From assembly GCF_003014735.1 (NCBI RefSeq), contig NZ_PYAX01000004.1, positions 434,001 through 498,000 on the forward strand: a stretch of 64,000 nt of DNA, given 5' to 3'. The notes under the pieces were generated by a model that searched no databases, was not told the origin of the DNA, and was given only the letters and a program-made list of their open reading frames with translations. The DNA is from Saccharothrix carnea. GTDB taxonomy: Bacteria > Actinomycetota > Actinomycetes > Mycobacteriales > Pseudonocardiaceae. A program made the translations under genes and the position numbers. Shown here piece by piece: positions 32,776-40,830 of this stretch. Each line of letters starts with the position of its first letter. The first letter of the stretch is position 1.

Positions 32776-32948
32776 GCGTAGGCGGTCCGCTCCGGCCGTC
32801 GGCCTTCGCGGCACGTCCCGTGCTCGACGATGAACCCGGCCTTGGCGAGCCGCCCGAACACCATGGAGAGCGAGCCGTGGGTGAACTTGACGCTGCGGTC
32901 GTCCCCGTGCGCACGCATGAGCCGGCTCAGCTCGTAGGGGTGCGTGGG
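32763..32948 (-). pseudogene. PadR-family regulator fragment
   Basis: The minus strand encodes the winged-helix part of a PadR regulator: THPYELSRLMRAHG, KFTHGSLSMVFGRLAKAGFIVEHG and RRPERTAYALTAG. The first helix and the whole C-terminal domain are missing. The frame runs into the STAND stub in another phase. With that stub it makes ~0.45 kb of decayed DNA between the ECF41 gene and the surface-protein terminator. Confidence 0.7.
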
Positions 32949-32956
32949 AGCACGAA

Positions 32957-32984
32957 GAAGGCCCGAGGCGAACCCCGGGCCTTC
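32957..32984 (-). terminator. Terminator of the LADTG surface-protein gene
   Basis: GAAGGCCCG (32957-32965) pairs with CGGGCCTTC (32976-32984) around a 10-base loop, starting 7 bases after the stop of the minus-strand gene. Minus-strand text after the hairpin is TTCGTGC. Confidence 0.75.
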
Positions 32985-32990
32985 CTGCTG

Positions 32991-35900
32991 TCACGCGGTC
33001 CGGCGGCGTCCCACCGTCCTGGTGCCCACACCGAGCGCCACGGCGAGCAGACCCAGCAGGCCCAGCCAGATCACGCTCGCACCCGTGTCGGCGAGGCCGC
33101 CTCCGGCCGGGCCACCGCCGGCCGCGGGCGGACCGGGGGTGGGCTCACCGGTGCCGGTCGGCGGCACGTCCGGGTCGGGCACCTCGGGACCGGGGTCGAA
33201 GTGCAGGTCGACCACGTCCGACCCGCCGCGGATCACCTTGAAGTACGCGTACGGACCCCAGTTCGTGTTGAACTTCCACGGCCCGACCAGCACCGGCGTG
33301 TAGTACCCGACCGGGAGGTCGGTGAAGGTGAACCCGCCGTCCGGCCCGGTCACCGTGCGCGCCACCGGCTGCCCGGTGACGAAGTCGAGCAGCACCAGCT
33401 TCACGCCGGGGATGCCCGGCGGTTCGGGACCGGTGCCGTTGAGCGCCCGACCGGACACCGTCCACACCGCTCCCGGCACGCGCGCCAGGTCGGAGCCGTG
33501 CGCCAGGCCGTTGGCGCTCTCCGGGCCGAAGTCGCACCAGGCGCCGAACATGCCGTAGTCGTCGGCACCCTCGGGCACGGTGTCCCGGACGGTGAACGCC
33601 CGGGTCTCGCCGGGCGCGATCTCGACCCCGCCGCCGTCGTGGGCGAACGCGCCCCACTCGGCGCCGTTGTCGGGCGCGGGCAGTTCCGCGCTGCCGCAGA
33701 ACGCCCTGGCCAGGATCGGGGCGTCACCCGAGTTGGCCAGCGTGATCGTGATGCCCACCGGGTCGTCGACGCCGTAGGTCTCCCGGTCGAACGCCAGGGT
33801 CGCGTGCAGCCGGTCCGACAGCGGGCGCTCCATGCGGAAGTACGCGGTGGCCCCCTGATCGCCCGTGACGACCAGTTCGGACTGGCCCTGGCTCACCCAC
33901 CCGGTGTGCTCGTCGCGGGTGATCACCACGTAGGTGCCCGCGGGCGCGTCGTCCAGCCGGTACGCGCCGTCCGCGCCGGTCTCCCCCGCGACCCACTTCC
34001 GCGGCCGACCGCCCTCGAAGGTGATGTGGACCCCGGGCAACGCCTCGCCCTCGTCGAACGCGCCGTCGAGGTCGCGGTCGCCGTAGACGACGGCCACCAC
34101 GTCGCCGGTCCGGTGGGTCACCGGGACGCTGACGCTGAGCACGTTGTCGGCGGGGTCGGCTTCGTCGGTGGCCTCGATCCGGCCTTTCAGCCACGCCACC
34201 CCTTCCCGCACGAAGGCCACGCCGCCGACCAGGGTGACGGTGCGCTCCTCACCGGGTTCGAGGTACGTCCCCAGCCACGGGCGCAGGTCGCCCCACTGGT
34301 CGTGGTCGTAGTCGAACCGGTCCGCGGGCGACTCGGGCACGTACCGCGCGAACGTCCTGGCGGTGCCGGCGTTGACCACCTTCACCGTCGCCGTCACCTG
34401 CTCGTTGATGTCGTAGGACGGCTTGCCGAACGACGCGGTCACCTTCACGTTCGGCGCGAGCCGCGGCGGCACCACGACCGGGCCGTCGACCACCGAGAAG
34501 ACCGAGCGCGACGTCCCGTCGGCGGCGACCCCGATGGTGTAGACGTCGCTGCCGTAGCGGTCGCGGTACGGGCCCAGCACGAGCACGTCGTACTCGCCCA
34601 CCGGCAGGTTGACGAACCGCCACTCGCCGTCGTCGCCGGACACCGCCTCGGCGACCGGGACGCCCAGCCGGTCGAGCGCGAGCAGCCGGACCCCGGCGAG
34701 CGGGGTCTCCGGTCCCTGGCCGGAGTAGTAGTGCAGCAGGCCGGTGGCGTCACCGCGGGCGCCGACGACCCGCGCCGAGTCGGACGAACCGACGTAGCCG
34801 TCCTCGTGCGTGCCGTGGTCGCCGAAGTTGCACTCGGCGAAGAGGATGCCGCGTTCGTAGGCGCGCTGGGGCACGACGTCGGTCATGACCAGGACCTTCG
34901 TCTCACCCGCGCCCACGGTGGTGCCGGGGCCTCCGACCGCGAGCGGCGCCCAGCCCGGACCGGTGCCGTCGAGGACGTGGGGCTCACCCGCGTGGTTGCA
35001 GACCGCGACCACGCCGGTCAGCGGCACGGTCCCGGAGTTGGTCAAGGTGACCTTGACGTTGACCGGGTCGTCGCGCCCGTAGGTGTCCCGGTCCAGTTCG
35101 AGGCGGGCGGTGAGCACGTCGGACACCGGTGTGGCGGTGGGGATCGCCAGGTCGGCGGTGGCGCCCTCCTCGACGGTGAACTCGCCGAAACCCGGCTTCA
35201 CCACGACGTCGTTGTCCGGCAGGTGCAGCCGGTACCGGCCGGTGGGCACGTCGGTGAACGCGACGCGACCTCCCGCGTCGGTCACCGCGTCCAGCGAGGT
35301 GTAGGGCGCGCCGCCGTAGGCGGAGAAGTGCAGGCCCTCCACGCCTTCACCGGCGTCGGCACGGCCGTTGCCGTTCCCATCGGTGTAGACGACCGCGGAC
35401 ACCGCGCCACGCTCCTGCGCGACGGCCGCCCGCGCGGTGGCCTCGTTGTCGGCCGGAGTCGGGTCGGGGATCGTGCCTTCCGCCCGGAACGCGCGGATAT
35501 TGAACACCGCGTGGTCGGCGAGGGGGTCCAGCGGCCGTGCCACGAGGTCGACCACCATCCGCTCGCCGGGGACCAGCGTGTAGCGGCCCGAGATGTGGTC
35601 CCAGCCGTTCCTGAGCCACACGTTGCCGCCGAAGACGACGAACTTCACCTCGGTGGCGACGTCGTCGCCGACGTTGTCGACGGTGACCCTGATCGGGAGG
35701 TCGGTCTCCGGCGGGTACTCGGCCCGGTCGAACGACGCGGTGATCCTCAGGTCGGCCTCGGCCTCGGCCTCGGCCTTGGGCTCGGGCTCGGCTTCGGCGG
35801 GGCGGTGTTCCCCGGTCGGGGTGGCGGGCCGGTCGGCCGGCTCCGGGCTCACGGGAGCCGCGGGCGGGGTTTCGGGACTCGTGGTGGTGGTAGTGGTCGT

Positions 35901-36092
35901 CGTCGTCTCGACCGGCGTGACGTCGGCAGGAGCCGTCGTCGTGGTGGTTTCCGGTGGCGGTTCGGTGGTGGTCTCCTGCGCCCACGCGGGCGTGCCGCCC
36001 AACGCGGTGGCGACGACCAGCACGGCCGCCACCACCGTTCTCAGCGCACGTTCGCGGACCGCGCGCGGGCGCGCGGCATCGTCAACGGACAT
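32991..36092 (-). CDS. Secreted repeat surface protein with LADTG sorting signal
   Basis: 1,033 residues. Signal peptide (~16-38, cleavage after PAWA), a Thr/Pro-rich stalk (~40-75) and an Ala/Glu-rich linker (~95-112) lead into two long homologous halves (~115-540 and ~545-960). Each half has a CARDB-like strand set (DLRITASFDRAEYPP versus NVKVTASFGKPSYDI), an SdrD/Cna-B-like unit with Ca-type loops (YTDGNGNGRADAGEG versus YGDRDLDGAFDEGEA), LELDRDTYGRDDPV versus LAFDRETYGVDDPV, and a terminal carboxypeptidase-regulatory unit. The end is LADTG (~1000-1004), a membrane helix and RRR. LAxTG signals are used by class E sortases of actinomycetes, so it is probably wall-linked. Start ATG with AGGGGGGAA upstream. 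Confidence 0.85.
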   Translation of the reverse strand: MSVDDAARPRAVRERALRTVVAAVLVVATALGGTPAWAQETTTEPPPETTTTTAPADVTPVETTTTTTTTTSPETPPAAPVSPEPADRPATPTGEHRPAEAEPEPKAEAEAEADLRITASFDRAEYPPETDLPIRVTVDNVGDDVATEVKFVVFGGNVWLRNGWDHISGRYTLVPGERMVVDLVARPLDPLADHAVFNIRAFRAEGTIPDPTPADNEATARAAVAQERGAVSAVVYTDGNGNGRADAGEGVEGLHFSAYGGAPYTSLDAVTDAGGRVAFTDVPTGRYRLHLPDNDVVVKPGFGEFTVEEGATADLAIPTATPVSDVLTARLELDRDTYGRDDPVNVKVTLTNSGTVPLTGVVAVCNHAGEPHVLDGTGPGWAPLAVGGPGTTVGAGETKVLVMTDVVPQRAYERGILFAECNFGDHGTHEDGYVGSSDSARVVGARGDATGLLHYYSGQGPETPLAGVRLLALDRLGVPVAEAVSGDDGEWRFVNLPVGEYDVLVLGPYRDRYGSDVYTIGVAADGTSRSVFSVVDGPVVVPPRLAPNVKVTASFGKPSYDINEQVTATVKVVNAGTARTFARYVPESPADRFDYDHDQWGDLRPWLGTYLEPGEERTVTLVGGVAFVREGVAWLKGRIEATDEADPADNVLSVSVPVTHRTGDVVAVVYGDRDLDGAFDEGEALPGVHITFEGGRPRKWVAGETGADGAYRLDDAPAGTYVVITRDEHTGWVSQGQSELVVTGDQGATAYFRMERPLSDRLHATLAFDRETYGVDDPVGITITLANSGDAPILARAFCGSAELPAPDNGAEWGAFAHDGGGVEIAPGETRAFTVRDTVPEGADDYGMFGAWCDFGPESANGLAHGSDLARVPGAVWTVSGRALNGTGPEPPGIPGVKLVLLDFVTGQPVARTVTGPDGGFTFTDLPVGYYTPVLVGPWKFNTNWGPYAYFKVIRGGSDVVDLHFDPGPEVPDPDVPPTGTGEPTPGPPAAGGGPAGGGLADTGASVIWLGLLGLLAVALGVGTRTVGRRRTA

Positions 36093-36363
36093 GACCCGTT
36101 CCCCCCTCGTAGCCGCTCGACGCCCCTGCCGGCAGTGCTACGTCCCCCCGGACGCGGGGGCAGGGATCGGCGGTGAATGTGGGCAGAGGCTACTGGTGAA
36201 CCGGTGCCCGTCGCGGCGGCCGTTCGGCGCAATGTGGCGGTGCGGCCCGCCCGAACAACCCTACGTATGGCGCTGGTGACAACCGGCTACGGCTGGTTCG
36301 TTGGATGACGGGAGCCTCCCCTGTCACCCGGCTCCCGACTTCCCTGTACCCAAGGAGACCAAG
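36093..36363. other. Divergent intergenic region of surface protein and snapalysin
   Basis: 271 bases without a gene. Near the snapalysin side an 8-bp hairpin CGGGAGCC/GGCTCCCG (36309-36316, 36330-36337) lies in the presumed 5' leader. Near the other side CCCCCCGGACGCGGGGG can fold. No confident -10/-35 and no LysR activator gene of the kind that often neighbours snapalysin was seen. Confidence 0.5.
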
Positions 36364-36936
36364 ATGCTCGTACGAAAGGCCGTCGGCGTCCTCGTCGGCG
36401 TGCTCGGCCTGCTGCTGCCGCTGGTCGCGGTGGCCGCGCCCAGCGCGTCGGCGCAGCCGCAGGCCCTGGTGCGCACGCTGTACTACGACGTGAGCCAGGC
36501 CCAGGAGTTCGTGGCGGACTGGGACCGCGCCGCGACGAACTGGAACAACTCGGTGTCCAACGTCAAGCTGGCCCGCCGGACCTCCACCTCCGGCGTCAAC
36601 ATCCGCATCCTGGCGGACAACGGCTGGCCCAGGGCCTACGTGAGCTCGCTCGGCAACGGCACCGTCTACATGGGACGCCAGGCCGTGCAGCAGGGCTACT
36701 ACCGGCCCCGGATCTCGACCCACGAGATCGGGCACATCCTCGGCCTGCCGGACCGGCGGACCGGCCTGTGCGCCGACCTGATGTCCGGTTCCAGCGCGCC
36801 GATCTCGTGCCGCAACGACCTGCCGAACGCCGCCGAGCGCGCCGAGGTGGAGCGCCGGTTCGCCGGTTCGCTCGCCGCGGCCGACGTGCGTGCAGCGGGC
36901 TTCACGGCCGGCAGCACGGAGTGCTTCGTGTACTGA
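36364..36936 (+). CDS. Snapalysin-family (M7) secreted zinc protease
   Basis: 190 residues from ATG 36364 (AAGGAG upstream). Signal peptide 1-30 (ends ASA-QP). The zinc motif HEIGHILGLPD gives His120, Glu121, His124 and Asp130, the HExxHxxGxxD ligand set peculiar to snapalysins. TLYYDVSQAQEF and RTGLCADLMSGSSAP are further family strings; a Cys pair (LCADL, ISCRND) is conserved. The protein is short, as usual for this family. A 20-bp hairpin ends the gene. Confidence 0.92.
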   Translation: MLVRKAVGVLVGVLGLLLPLVAVAAPSASAQPQALVRTLYYDVSQAQEFVADWDRAATNWNNSVSNVKLARRTSTSGVNIRILADNGWPRAYVSSLGNGTVYMGRQAVQQGYYRPRISTHEIGHILGLPDRRTGLCADLMSGSSAPISCRNDLPNAAERAEVERRFAGSLAAADVRAAGFTAGSTECFVY

Positions 36937-36944
36937 TCGGCGAA

Positions 36945-36987
36945 CGTGACCGGACCCCGTGAGCCCGGCTCACGGGGTCCGGTCACG
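36945..36987. terminator. Perfect 20-bp bidirectional terminator hairpin
   Basis: Arms 36945-36964 and 36968-36987 pair without mismatch around a 3-base loop (CCG). It ends both the plus-strand snapalysin gene and the minus-strand nSTAND gene, and its right arm contains the stop codon of the latter (36983-36985). Confidence 0.85.
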
Positions 36988-39841
36988 GGCACAGGCGCTG
37001 CTCGACGACACCCGGGAAGTACCTGGCCCAGGCGACCGGGTCGTCGTTCACCCACGGCCACGCGCAGACGTCGCGCAGCAGGCGTTCGTCGTCGAGGTCG
37101 AGCCGCCACTGGCTGCCCGCCGGGTCCGACAGGGCCAGCTCACGGGCGTCGGGCCGGTAGCGCGCGTGGTCCGCGGCGACGGGCAGGCCCTCGACCGACG
37201 CCACCGGTCGGGCTTCGCCCGGGGTGCCGATGTCCCACACCTGCACGACGCCCGGCCGGCCGCCGATCACCAGCGCCCGGTCGTCCGCCGCGAACTCCAC
37301 CACCGGCGTGGACAGCGCCAGGTCCGTCAGCAGCGCCCAGTGCCGGGGCGCCGACGGGTCGGTCACGTCGAACACCTCGACCTCCTCGGTCGTCTCGTTC
37401 ACCAGGGCGAGGAACCTCCCACCCGGGCTGAACACCGCGTGCGCCTTGCCCTCCACGATCAGCAGGGGGCCGGCCGGTGTCGCCCGGCCGTCCGGGTCGA
37501 GGTGCCACAGCACCACGTGCCGCTCCACGTAGTCCGAGCCGAAGCCGACCGTCACCACGACCCGGGCGTCACCCCGCAGCTCGACGCTCTCCACCCGCTT
37601 GGCCGGCAGCGGGGTTTCGGTGATCGGCCCGTCGCCGTCCCACCGCCACAGCGTCGCCGCCCCGGTGTCCGGCAACGCGTTGCCGGGGTCGTCGAAGCGG
37701 CGCGGCATCTCGTGCCTGCCGACGCCCGCCAGCACCGTGCCGGTGCGGCTCATCGTCTGCACGTCCACGTGCCGGAGCTCGCCGATCAGGCGTGGCTCGT
37801 CGGGTTCGGCGAGGTGCCACAGGCCGGTGAAGCCCCGGTCGTCCTCCAGCAGGAACGCCTTGCCGTCGCGGCTGATCCTGCCGATCCGACCCGACGCGGG
37901 CACGTCGGCCAGGTGCCTGGCCTTGCCGCCCTCGATCCGCCACACCGTGCCCGACCGCGCGTCGGCTTCCGTGGAGACCGCGATGTCGCCCTCCGGTGCC
38001 GGCGTCAACCGGTCCCACAGCGGTCGGGTGGCCAGCGGCGCGGCGTTCGACGCGGCCCACGCGACGCGCACCGCGTTGAGCGCCTCGGCGGTGGACGACA
38101 CCCGGTAGGCGGCGAGCGCGAGCCGGAGGGCGTCGGCGGGCCGGTCCGGGAGCAGGCGCAGCGCGGCGTCGGCGGCACGCATCGACAGGGCACCGTTGCG
38201 CTGCACGGCCGCCCGGTTCTCCGCGACCCCGGCGTAGGCCGCGGTGCCCGCCAGCACCACCACGAGGCCCACCAGGAGCGCGACGTACTGCTTGAGCCTG
38301 CGGGTGCGGCGGCGTTCGGCGGTGCGCCGGGAGTCCTCGGCGGCGATCGACGCGTCGAGGAACGCGCGTTCCCGGCCGGTGAGCCGCTCCTCCAGGCTGC
38401 GGGCCTGTTCCAGCCGGGCACCCCGGTACAGCGCGTCGGGGTCGCGGTCGTGCGCTTCCCACGTGTCGGTGGCGTCGACCAGCTCGCGGTGCCGCCGCAG
38501 GGCTTCCCGGTCGCTCGCGAGCCAGTCCCGCAACCGCGGCCAGGCCTGGATCACGGCCTCGTGGGTGAGTTCCACGGCGTCGTCGTCGAGCGTGATCAGC
38601 CGCGCCCGGGCCAGCCGGTCCAGCAGCGCCTGGTCCACGTCCAGCTCGTGCCGCCGCACCCGCCGCCGGGTGTCCTCGATGCCCTCGCCGAGCGCGATGA
38701 GCCGCAGCAGCACCGACCGCGCGTCCCGCTGCCCGTCCGGCGACAGACCGCCGAACACCTCTTCGGCGGTGCGGGCGATGGCGTGCTCCACCCCGCCCGC
38801 CTGCTCGTACCCGGCCAGCGACAGGGTCATCCCGCGACGGCGCCGCCAGGTCTCGACCAGCGCGTGCGACACCAGCGGCAGCGCCGAGGCCCGACCGGTC
38901 ACGTCGGCGACCAGCCTGACCACCAGCGCGGTCTCGACGGTCGCGCCCGCGCGGGCGGCGGGTTCGGTGATCGCCCGCCGCAGCTCGTCGGCCGTCATCG
39001 CGCCGACCAGCACCTGGCCGCCGTGCAGCGCGGCGGTCAGCTCCGGGTGCCTGCCGCAGTGGCCGTAGAAGTCGGCGCGGACGCCGATCACGACCCGCAC
39101 GCGGCTGTGGTCGGCGTTCGCGGCGAACACCAGCGCCCGCACCAGCCAGTCCCGGTCGGTGGCGGAGCACTGGGTGAAGACCTCCTCGAACTGGTCCACC
39201 ACCAGCAGGAGGTCCCGTTCGGCCACGGCGCGGCGGATCCACAGGTGCAGGTTCCGGTGCGACTCCGCCAACTCGGCCCGCACCGCCACCGGCGACTCGT
39301 CGGTCAGCCCGGCGAGCGCGACCGCGCACTCCTCCAGCGGGTCGCGGCCGGGCGCGATGAGGACGACCGGGTCCTCGCTGCGCGCCGCCAGCCCCGCCCG
39401 CAACAGCGACGACTTGCCCGAGCCGGACGCGCCGAACACACCGGTGAACCGGCGCCGCCGAACGAGGTCGACCAGGGTCTCGGTGAGCTCCTCGCGACCG
39501 AAGAACCGATCGGCGTCCTCGGTCCGGAAACCGGCGAGCCCGACATAGGGCGTTTCGCCCGGTCTCGGTTCCGGAATGTCGTCGACGGCGATCTCGGACC
39601 ACCGGGCACGCCATTCCTCGACGTCACCGCCGCACGCGCGGACGAACGCCAACGTCACCGCCAGGCTGGGCAGCTTGCGCCCGGCGGTGGCCGCGGACAG
39701 CGCGGCGGCCGAGTAGTTCGCCCGTTTGCCCAATTCGCGGTAGGTCGGTCGGCCCGCTTTCTCGCGCAATCGGCGCAGCCCGGCCGCGAAGCGCAGCAGC
39801 GCGGTCTCGTCGGACGCCAGTGGTGTTTCCCGTCGCGGCAC
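36983..39841 (-). CDS. HTH-nSTAND-WD40 membrane-tethered signalling protein
   Basis: 952 residues from GTG 39841, preceded by AAGGGGGCAAC; the frame is open 31 codons further. Order: XRE-type HTH (~14-71); nSTAND1 NTPase with Walker A GASGSGKSS (137-145), VVDQFEEVF (~216-224) and GVRADFYGHCG; a winged-helix and helical arm (~380-505); one membrane helix (~519-539); then a ~400-residue WD40-like propeller. STAND proteins act as switchable ATPase platforms and some work in phage defence. A DNA-binding-like head and sensor propeller joined by a membrane helix is a layout common in actinomycetes, but its signal is unknown. Confidence 0.88.
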   Translation of the reverse strand: MPRRETPLASDETALLRFAAGLRRLREKAGRPTYRELGKRANYSAAALSAATAGRKLPSLAVTLAFVRACGGDVEEWRARWSEIAVDDIPEPRPGETPYVGLAGFRTEDADRFFGREELTETLVDLVRRRRFTGVFGASGSGKSSLLRAGLAARSEDPVVLIAPGRDPLEECAVALAGLTDESPVAVRAELAESHRNLHLWIRRAVAERDLLLVVDQFEEVFTQCSATDRDWLVRALVFAANADHSRVRVVIGVRADFYGHCGRHPELTAALHGGQVLVGAMTADELRRAITEPAARAGATVETALVVRLVADVTGRASALPLVSHALVETWRRRRGMTLSLAGYEQAGGVEHAIARTAEEVFGGLSPDGQRDARSVLLRLIALGEGIEDTRRRVRRHELDVDQALLDRLARARLITLDDDAVELTHEAVIQAWPRLRDWLASDREALRRHRELVDATDTWEAHDRDPDALYRGARLEQARSLEERLTGRERAFLDASIAAEDSRRTAERRRTRRLKQYVALLVGLVVVLAGTAAYAGVAENRAAVQRNGALSMRAADAALRLLPDRPADALRLALAAYRVSSTAEALNAVRVAWAASNAAPLATRPLWDRLTPAPEGDIAVSTEADARSGTVWRIEGGKARHLADVPASGRIGRISRDGKAFLLEDDRGFTGLWHLAEPDEPRLIGELRHVDVQTMSRTGTVLAGVGRHEMPRRFDDPGNALPDTGAATLWRWDGDGPITETPLPAKRVESVELRGDARVVVTVGFGSDYVERHVVLWHLDPDGRATPAGPLLIVEGKAHAVFSPGGRFLALVNETTEEVEVFDVTDPSAPRHWALLTDLALSTPVVEFAADDRALVIGGRPGVVQVWDIGTPGEARPVASVEGLPVAADHARYRPDARELALSDPAGSQWRLDLDDERLLRDVCAWPWVNDDPVAWARYFPGVVEQRLCP

Positions 39842-40012
39842 CGTTGCCCCCTTCGACCGGGCCATTGTCCACACAACACCGTTCAACGCACGGATCCTGA
39901 CACTGAACAATCGGCTGGGCCCAGCGTTCGACACCTCGATCCGGGAAAAGCCTCATTCCACCTCGACCGGTATGGGATCGCCGGACTTTTCCACGTCGAA
40001 CGATCCGAGGGG

Positions 40013-40572
40013 TATTCGTGTCAGGACACCGATCACGTTCCGGCGCACCCGGACCTGGCCGGTCGGGAGATCGCCGAGCGCGACTTCACCGCCGACCCGG
40101 ACGCCACCGACCTGATCGGCCTCGGCACGCACGTCGCCGCGACCATCGCCGGCCACGGCACGCCGTACCGCGGGGTCGCGCCGGACGCGCGACTGCTCGA
40201 CGCCAAGGTCTGCGGCGCGAGCGACGGGTGCTCCGAGTCGGCGATCGTGGCCGGCCCGGGGTGGGCGGCCGAGCAGGGCGCGGACGTGGTCAACGTCAGC
40301 CTGGGCGGACCGGACACCGAGGAGGTCGACGTGCTGGAGGAGGCGGTCGAATCCTCTCCGCCCGGCACGGCACGCTGTTCGTCGTCGCGGCGGGCAACAG
40401 CGGCAGCGGCGCGGAGACCATCGGCTCGCCGGCCGGCGCCGACGCCGCGCTCGCGGTGGGCGCGGTCGGGTGCGGTCCGGCCGGCACGTGGGCATCCCTC
40501 CGGGTGGCCGCGACCGACAGCGAGGGCAACACGACGCGCCAGACGGTGATCCACGCCTACCGGATCACCTGA
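40013..40572 (+). pseudogene. Subtilase (S8) remnant
   Basis: Starts mid-protein with a damaged Asp region (DTDHVPAHPDLAG), keeps the His box (LGTHVAATIAGHG), DARLLDAKVCGASDGC and GADVVNVSLGG, then shifts frame around 40350-40365; the other frame gives HGTLFVVAAGNSGSGAETIGSP and ADAALAVGAVG. The block that should hold the catalytic Ser (GTSMA) is absent, and the sequence jumps to a C-terminal end (VAATDSEGNTTRQTVIHAY, stop 40570-40572). So it is 5' truncated, frameshifted and internally deleted. It sits between the nSTAND gene and the end of the siderophore operon. Confidence 0.8.
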
Positions 40573-40580
40573 CGGTGTGA

Positions 40581-40623
40581 CACCCGTGACGGGGTCGGAC
40601 ACCGCCGGACCCCGTCACGGGTG
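40581..40623. terminator. 16-bp terminator hairpin after the NRPS/MbtH operon
   Basis: CACCCGTGACGGGGTC (40581-40596) pairs completely with 40608-40623 around an 11-base loop. It begins 9 bases after the MbtH stop on the minus strand and could also stop transcripts from the subtilase remnant. Confidence 0.8.
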
Positions 40624-40632
40624 ACCTGGACG

Positions 40633-40830
40633 TCAGTCGCGCAGGCTCAGCGGACGCAGGTCGGTCCAGTGCTTCTCCACGTAGGCGACGCACGCGTCAC
40701 GGGTGTCGGGGCCGAAGGTGGACGTCCAGCCGGCCGGGATGTCGGCGAACGACGGCCACAGCGAGTGCTGGCCCTCGTCGTTGACCAGGACGTGGAAGCG
40801 GCCTTCGGGGTCTTCGAACGGGTTGGTCAT
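40633..40830 (-). CDS. mbtH: MbtH-like NRPS chaperone
   Basis: 65 residues from ATG 40830, which overlaps the NRPS stop (ATGA). The family pattern is complete: [24 protein letters not shown] opening, SFADIPAGW, and [14 protein letters not shown]. MbtH proteins bind adenylation domains and are often needed for their folding or activity. Its position directly behind the NRPS, coupled in translation, says it serves that enzyme. Confidence 0.95.
   Translation of the reverse strand: MTNPFEDPEGRFHVLVNDEGQHSLWPSFADIPAGWTSTFGPDTRDACVAYVEKHWTDLRPLSLRD

Noticed and set aside
32661..32918. Functional PadR regulator
   Set aside because: The N-terminal helix and C-terminal dimer domain are missing and no ribosome site exists; treated as a remnant.
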